Shown one piece after another: positions 20,334-25,610 of a DNA stretch of 25,610 nucleotides. The position numbers were made by a program, and so were the translations under genes. The DNA comes from Phoronis australis (Eukaryota > Phoronida > Phoronidae): contig NMRA01001342.1 of assembly GCA_002633005.1 (NCBI GenBank), forward strand, positions 1 to 25,610, read 5' to 3'. Each line of letters begins with the position of its first letter. The stretch's first letter is position 1. Below the pieces are notes generated by a model. That model worked only from the letters and a program-made list of their open reading frames with translations. It ran no database searches and had not been told where the DNA came from.

Positions 20334-22734
20334 GTAGATACAAAGGCATAGTTGTCTCTGTGACATTTGTGCCCTATCTTGTTGATTTCTCACATTTTGC
20401 AGAACGTTTACCAGAGACAAAATTAAATAAGGCAGGGACATTTTTACTTAACTCAAACAAGCCTCGTAAGGAAGGGCTAGCGGCATTCAAGTCAGTGATC
20501 GAGAAGTTTGCCTTTTTCAATCTTCAGTGGTCAAAACAAACATGGACATGTCATCATAATCTAGCGTGTCACCAGGTGGAATAGAATTTCGGATGCGACA
20601 CCTCGTCAACCGCGACAAGCCGCCAGGTAGTAAAGACTTGACTGCAACGTAGTCGATGTACGGCCATGCAGCACTTAACCCGAATGATAGCTCACTCGCG
20701 TAGCTTGTCACGTGTCAAGTTTGGAACTGACGTGCGCTTGCAAGGGTACACGCAGTAGCGGACCTAGGATATCATAGGGGGGAGGCAACAGTTTGTCTCA
20801 GAGAACCGCGCAACGCCACCCTAAAATATAGGGCGGCTCAAAAAGATATAATAAAAAATAAAAAACAGGAAACCGATTGCGGTGACACTTCCAATAGGAC
20901 CGAGTCACCCCACATGCGCACGCCCAAACTTGTTTCAGCTGCATGTTAATTACCGGAGTTAGTTAAGGAACACAATATTTCCTCACGCTCTGGCTGTTTT
21001 TTTCTTGCAGCCAACTTACCTCCCTAATTCCGCCTATGACACGCATTGTACCCCTTTACGTGCATTCACTATTTAATCTCCTACATTGTACCTTTCTTGA
21101 TTTTTCTAAGTTGCGTTTATGAAATTGTCTCAGATATGCCTTTAGGTACACATTATCCGTTTTTTACAGATTTTCAAACATAATGCCCTGTAGTTTTCAT
21201 AAAAGAACAATCAGTTTCATTTCAATCTTCAAATTTCTTCATATTCACCAAAATTCTCTTTTTCATCAATTTTGAGCCCGGACAACGTATACGAGCGCGT
21301 TCAGGGTTTTCCTGACTTAGTCGCCGAAAGTTTGACGTGGAAAAAGAAGAACATTATCTTGCCTCATCGTTGTTTTAGACTGGACGCTCAGAGCACTTAG
21401 GATGGATGAACAAATACCAACATCTAAACAAACGAGCACTCTCCAGTATGTACAAACATTGATCTCCGCCTATGTCTCCACTTCGTAAGGTGCCGGTCAA
21501 AACTGATTCAAAATGAATAGTCGTGCCACACTAAGCACTGAGTGAATCCTCATGGCGAACAAACTGCACTTTGTAAAGTTCCCCCCAGAAAATCAAAAAC
21601 GAAGGCTCCGAAAAACATTCGAGGCGTCACGAGATGAAGTCTGTGATATCATACTTATCAATAATGCGTGTAATTGCAAGCCAATGAACATCAAGTCTTG
21701 GATGATCAATGACACATGTTACAAGCACGAAAATATTGGAGACTTTAGTTATTACATACTTATCCACGAACCGAGATCTCCGTAACCCACAGACACGAGT
21801 TTTTGCACAAAACTTACACCTGTTTTAGATTTTGACAACCGAGTTTTTCGGGTTCTTTATTAGGCATTTTGGCGCGAAAATTAGCTGCCACTTATCAAAA
21901 AATTTCAACATTTTTAATGAATGTTGAGGTCCCAGTCTCTGCTCACGTAAATGTTTTTCTCCCTTCGTCAACTGATATTTTGGTGCTTTTATATCACATT
22001 TTTCACTTTGACTTTACTTGTAAGCTTAGTGGAGTGCACGCAGTGTTTCATATACTTGTTGTGTACATTTTGGATACTTAGTGAGACATTATCTGCACAT
22101 CCCCATTCTGGGCTACGCACCGTGAAATTCCCGATTGGCATCGTATGCCGCTGTCTAGTCTAACCATATTTGTCTCAGATATCAATGCCAAATGATTTCT
22201 TGACATATTGATTATATTAACTATCCGAAGACCAATAATTGTTTGTTCATATATCTGTGGAGAGAAACGGGCACTTGTCAGCAAAAGTTCAATTGCAGAA
22301 GAAGAAACAACTTTACTGAGAAAATTCCACAATCGGGGTATGTTTTCACTGTACTCAACCTAACTTTTTGTCATATTTTGATAGCGAGGAGCCCCCGGGG
22401 CTACGGTAATCTAGCGTTTTAGCAGTGTGATTAGCCCTCGTTTTTATATCAGAGTCACACAGAAATAGATGCGACACAAGTGTCTGGTAATCTGTCTGAT
22501 AATCTTTTCAACAACATCCCAAAAGCGATTCATCATTTTCACATATTCATACCATCCGGTAATATCTAGAGAGCAATTTCGTGTCCCGGCTAATAGTAGC
22601 TGTTTGTTTAACATCGATTTCAACCGGAGAGTCATTTATTTCAAAATTTAAAAAAATTATAAGGTTGGGAGTTTTGTGATTCTTGTCGTTCTCCACCTCG
22701 CGTATTTTGGCGTATTCCATGTTCTGAATCACAT

Positions 22735-23425
22735 GGAATTGTTCTTGTACTTTGAATGTTGAAAAACCTCAATTAGGAAGCTCATTTTTAATCTCTTGCG
22801 GGCCCTTTCTAGACGTTTTTTTCTGTAATGGGCCATTCGGTGCTCAGTGTGATATAATTGTTGATTTTAGATCACTTTAGCCAAAATTTAAACCAAAATT
22901 CAAGTTCTCAGGAACATTCCATTGGTGAGATAATTGGGAGCTTCTTCTGGGCCAACTCAGTGAATTCTCCGTCGTATGCTATTTAGTGGTCAGTGGCATA
23001 TACAACAGTGTTAAATCATGAAGATTTTTTTGGTTCATCGATTCATTGTAAATCAGTTCCGATCGGTCTCTCGAATGCGTTATGTAGCTCACAAACTGAA
23101 AAATAAAACGCTTGTGACATGTTTCTGGCGGCCATACCCAGAGTGCGTTTTTGGTAGGACGTCATTCTTGAACTTCTGCTATGTCCTTTCCAGAATGCAA
23201 TTTTTTCTGTCATAGGTCATTCGGTGATCAATGTAACACTTCAACAGCATTCTTTAAATGAGGTGTCAGGGTTTTTTGGCAGGTCCACCCCATTATAAGT
23301 TATCTGCCATAGGTCATTTAGTAACCAGTGACATATTCTGAACCATCTGAAATGTTGTAGTGATACCTCGAATGTTTGAGGTAGCTCAATTTTTGGGCGG
23401 GACCCTCCAAAAGTGCACTGGTCTG
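22735..23425. repeat. Degenerate tandem repeat, about five partial copies
   Basis: A word close to TCATAGGTCATTCGGTGATC recurs near 22830, 22980, 23213 and 23313, each time followed by a version of AGTGACATAT. Before it comes a GGGCGGGACCC-like word near 22798, 22945, 23125, 23276 and 23395. Before that comes a CTCGAATGTTTGAGG-like word. All are in the same orientation at uneven spacings of roughly 100-230 bp. It is an old, diverged minisatellite or satellite, non-coding. Confidence 0.6.
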
Positions 23426-25299
23426 TAAATAATGCGTACCTTCTAAAGGATCCTATTATCAGGTGCTGGTACCTCTTTTATCTATGCTAATTAGCCTGAG
23501 CTGCATGTCTACCTACACGCCAACGGAAACGGCATATCTAGATGACAAATGAGGACTGCGCCGCTCAGAATATACACAGCATGAACTCATGACAAACCCT
23601 TTCCTGTGATTTCGCGAAACACCAACGTGAGGAACGCACACCACTAGCTCACAATTAATGGCAAGCCATTCTACTCATTTACGATCTGGCGTACCCACTC
23701 TCCTAAACTGTAGTGACATTGCCTTAGAAAACAACTAGAGACAGAAAGATCTTATCAACGACTTATCTCGTTCATCATCCGATAGTTTGCTCAAGGCCCA
23801 TGAATCCAGTTGACATCACAAAATCATAACTCTGAATTAAGATTCTCAGTAACACGTTAGAATATGTGATCATGTTAAGGTCGTTACGACTTATTTAGCC
23901 TGATCAACCAAGTGCAAAGATCTGGTTCGCAGCCTGCTCACATACAGTACAACAACTAAAACCGGACTTTCGAGGTGTCCCTGTTTACCGCAAACATGGT
24001 ACTCGCCCTTCTGAGTAGTTCAATTGTTTACCAGACGTGATGCGTTATCTCATGGTCGCCACTATCGCCGTGGTGGACTGCTTGCCGTACGTTTTATGCG
24101 ACAGGGTTTACTGAATTTCTCTAGGTTTTCCTCGAAGGATCGCTTGGTTCCGGAATTAGCTACATCGTGTTTATTCATTTGCGTCAATGACATCTAGGCA
24201 AACGCCGTTCTTTGATGCGCTATCATCCAACTCATTTTAACCTCATTCGCACCATGGCCATTTTCCGAGTCAATCCCGTGTCTAACACCTATGTACTCTA
24301 GAACTATAAACTGTTAACGTCATTTGGAGTGCGTCTAACTGCTTGAGTCAGGAACCAAGGCAACAACCCCATTACAGAATGAGATGGTGCCGAACTGGTG
24401 AACGAGTTGATGCACAAAGAGCGTGAAGGTGGTCCAGTGACTAAGCTAAATTTGATTGTAGCCATATGTCTTCATACCCGTGGTTTGTCGTCAGAGAGTC
24501 ACCCACAGAGCAAAAGAATACACAGGGACGCCAGCGGTATCGTTTGCCCTGTTTAGGTGCAGGCGACTATACCTTTACGCGGACGATGACAAGACAATTG
24601 ACAAGGGCTCATAAAGGATGCTGAGTTATATCTTTCAGAAACGACTGGTGCTAAACGTGGGCAATTGTTGCGTTGAGACCAAAATGTTCTGTTGATAATG
24701 ACGAAAGCCAACTCTCTCCTCCAGTTTGAACGCTGGATTGCCACCGACGAACCATATTTCGATACATGTACCAAAGCCCATTCTCGACCATAACGGCTCA
24801 TTGGTTTGCATTGTGTCTACATAATACACAAACTACTACATAATTATGCCAAGCTGTAACACACTTGGGGGAACTTCTTGCCAGGATCATTTGGCAATTT
24901 AGTAGAGCATGTGTTGTAATATCGTTACATTTCTGTGAAACTTTAAGCGCAGTTAAATGTGATGTTATTCCACCTAGCCTCTAAGTGATTATTTCGAAAT
25001 GGAGTTGAGAGGTTCGTTGTTGCGACTTCAACAATATGCCGCCGTTGAGAAGACCATATACCCCGACAGACTTCTGGGAAATGCAGGTCCTAAAATTTAT
25101 CTGATATGGAGCCTGAAATAGCCTGAAATAAGGAGCGCGGTAAATATAAGATTTCTCGGTTGCTCAGAGCAACGAGGTGGCCTCAGTGTACATGTACGTG
25201 CTACTTCGAGAAACAAATTAGACCTCTTGCATTACCATCAAGTGCATCAAATTGACATTATATAACAGCCAAATTCAACAGCCAACAAATATCTCTTAC

Positions 25300-25378
25300 T
25301 TGTATCCATTCTGCAGATACGGACCCTCAAATAACACCCTGTCTTTACATGTCACTGATGATGTCTGCGCGGTACTTC
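25300..25378 (-). CDS. Exon 1 of the visible gene: FN3-like module segment
   Basis: This 79-nt exon lies between an acceptor preceded by a pyrimidine run (GCTTTTTCAG) and a GTAAGAG donor. It reads G-S-T-A-Q-T, then a cysteine, then V-L-F-E-G-P-Y-L-Q-N-G-Y-K. It enters in phase 1 and leaves in phase 2 (AA|A, lysine). Phase 1 entry at a glycine is the same position where other modules of this gene are split (I-G|T). The join to the next exon gives L-Q-N-G-Y-K-Y-C-V-D-Y, which matches the L-x-x-G-x-x-Y strand of the other modules. The exon is short and 5.2 kb from its neighbour, so the call rests on splice signals, phase and pattern. Earlier exons must lie outside the window. Confidence 0.6.
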
Positions 25379-25610
25379 CTGAAAAAGCGTGCGTGCATTG
25401 GTTTCTATCCAACTGTCTTCTTACCCCTTTGTGCACTGGTGAGCCTGAACAAAACAGTATGTCTATGAATACCACATACAACTTAAATACTTGAACGTCG
25501 TGAATTAAAATCTAACCACACGAAGGTTTATTATTCCAACTTACATGACAGACCAGTATAATTTTCAGATATACCTCGTTTTTCTTGGATTGAAAACATA
25601 TCTGTCTAGC

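Larger units (their letters stand above)
20076..25299 (-). other. Intron 1 (5224 bp)
   Basis: A phase 2 intron and by far the longest. It contains a perfect 13-bp hairpin (20298-20333) and a degenerate tandem repeat (about 22735-23425). Several short open frames occur, the largest being 126 codons on the plus strand at 20204-20584. None matches the modules or a known family. 23430-25299 shows nothing recognisable. The intron assignment depends on exon 1 being correct. Confidence 0.55.
3613..25378 (-). other. Gene span: 3' part of a giant FN3-like repeat protein (13 exons visible)
   Basis: Thirteen coding blocks on the minus strand join into one open frame of about 3,010 residues ending in TAG. 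Each block is bounded by AG upstream and GT downstream. Exon lengths of 79, 1165, 1189, 1433, 697, 117, 311, 256, 187, 1577, 1221, 534 and 272 nt keep the frame exactly. Intron phases in order are 2, 0, 1, 0, 1, 1, 0, 1, 2, 1, 1 and 1. Seventeen or so VDxTPP-like linkers separate modules with a W-x-x-F/G-F-x-D core, a Y-x-x-x-x-G strand and a Y-x-x-V-x-A-x-N strand, which is the layout of fibronectin-III-like domains. Many N-x-S/T sequons and no membrane segment point to an extracellular product. The 5' end, signal peptide and promoter lie beyond the right edge. The function is unknown; an adhesive or matrix role is inferred only from the architecture. Confidence 0.85.

Noticed and set aside
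20204-20584. Plus-strand open frame of 126 codons.
   Set aside because: It spans the perfect hairpin, has no recognisable domain and lies inside the intron.
20517-20711. Minus-strand open frame of 64 codons with a P-P-G-D-T-L-D-Y-D-D ending.
   Set aside because: It has no GT donor of the right phase, and exon 1 joins exon 2 cleanly without it.
21552-21785. Plus-strand open frame of 77 codons starting M-A-N-K-L-H-F.
   Set aside because: It has no known motif and no splice or promoter support; likely chance.
24553-24829. Two overlapping minus-strand open frames.
   Set aside because: They have no module motifs and are typical of random open frames in non-coding DNA.
25545-25610. Possible further exon on the minus strand ending N-Y-T-G-L-S at a GTAAGT donor.
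   Set aside because: Direct splicing to exon 1 would create TGA, and the peptide does not match the end of a module front.

Overview
The window is eukaryotic, most likely an invertebrate metazoan. It shows GT-AG introns, AT-rich non-coding DNA with MITE-like elements and minisatellites, and coding exons of a very large modular extracellular protein. This repeat style (a W-x-G-F-x-D-x-x-S-G-I core, a Y-x-W-x-I-G strand, a Y-x-x-V-x-A-x-N-x-A-G-L strand and a V-D-x-T-P-P linker) is familiar to me from big uncharacterised proteins of lancelets, hemichordates, echinoderms and molluscs. I cannot choose firmly among these, although a lancelet-like marine invertebrate is my weak preference.

One gene dominates, on the minus strand from beyond the right edge down to a stop codon at 3613-3615. 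I resolve 13 exons (25300-25378 down to 3613-3884) joined by 12 GT-AG introns. Splice phases match at every junction, and the module pattern reads through each junction. The visible part encodes about 3,010 residues: roughly 18 fibronectin-III-like beta-sandwich modules, many N-glycosylation sequons, scattered cysteine pairs, one compact cysteine cluster (about 8453-8533) and two similar ~100-residue cysteine-bracketed inserts (14503-14817 and 6397-6693). No membrane segment or GPI signal is visible at the C-terminus, and the last module appears complete. The product is therefore probably a secreted or matrix protein, or the C-terminal part of one whose N-terminus lies outside the window. No function can be assigned.

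Layout on the plus coordinate: 1-2880 is downstream flank, with an AT-rich microsatellite, a CpG-richer patch, a 128-bp inverted-repeat element (2373-2500) and a weak candidate plus-strand first exon (2729-2834). 2900-3612 is the probable 3' UTR. 3613-20075 holds twelve exons with introns of 90-1430 bp. 20076-25299 is one 5.2-kb intron with a strong hairpin and a degenerate tandem repeat. 25300-25378 is the first visible exon. Introns also carry a MITE-like element (15669-15881), a smaller inverted repeat (16710-16783) and a minisatellite (10262-10375).

No tRNA, rRNA, CRISPR array or recognisable transposase gene was found. Residue numbers quoted for the large protein count from the codon completed at 25378-25377, not from the true N-terminus.
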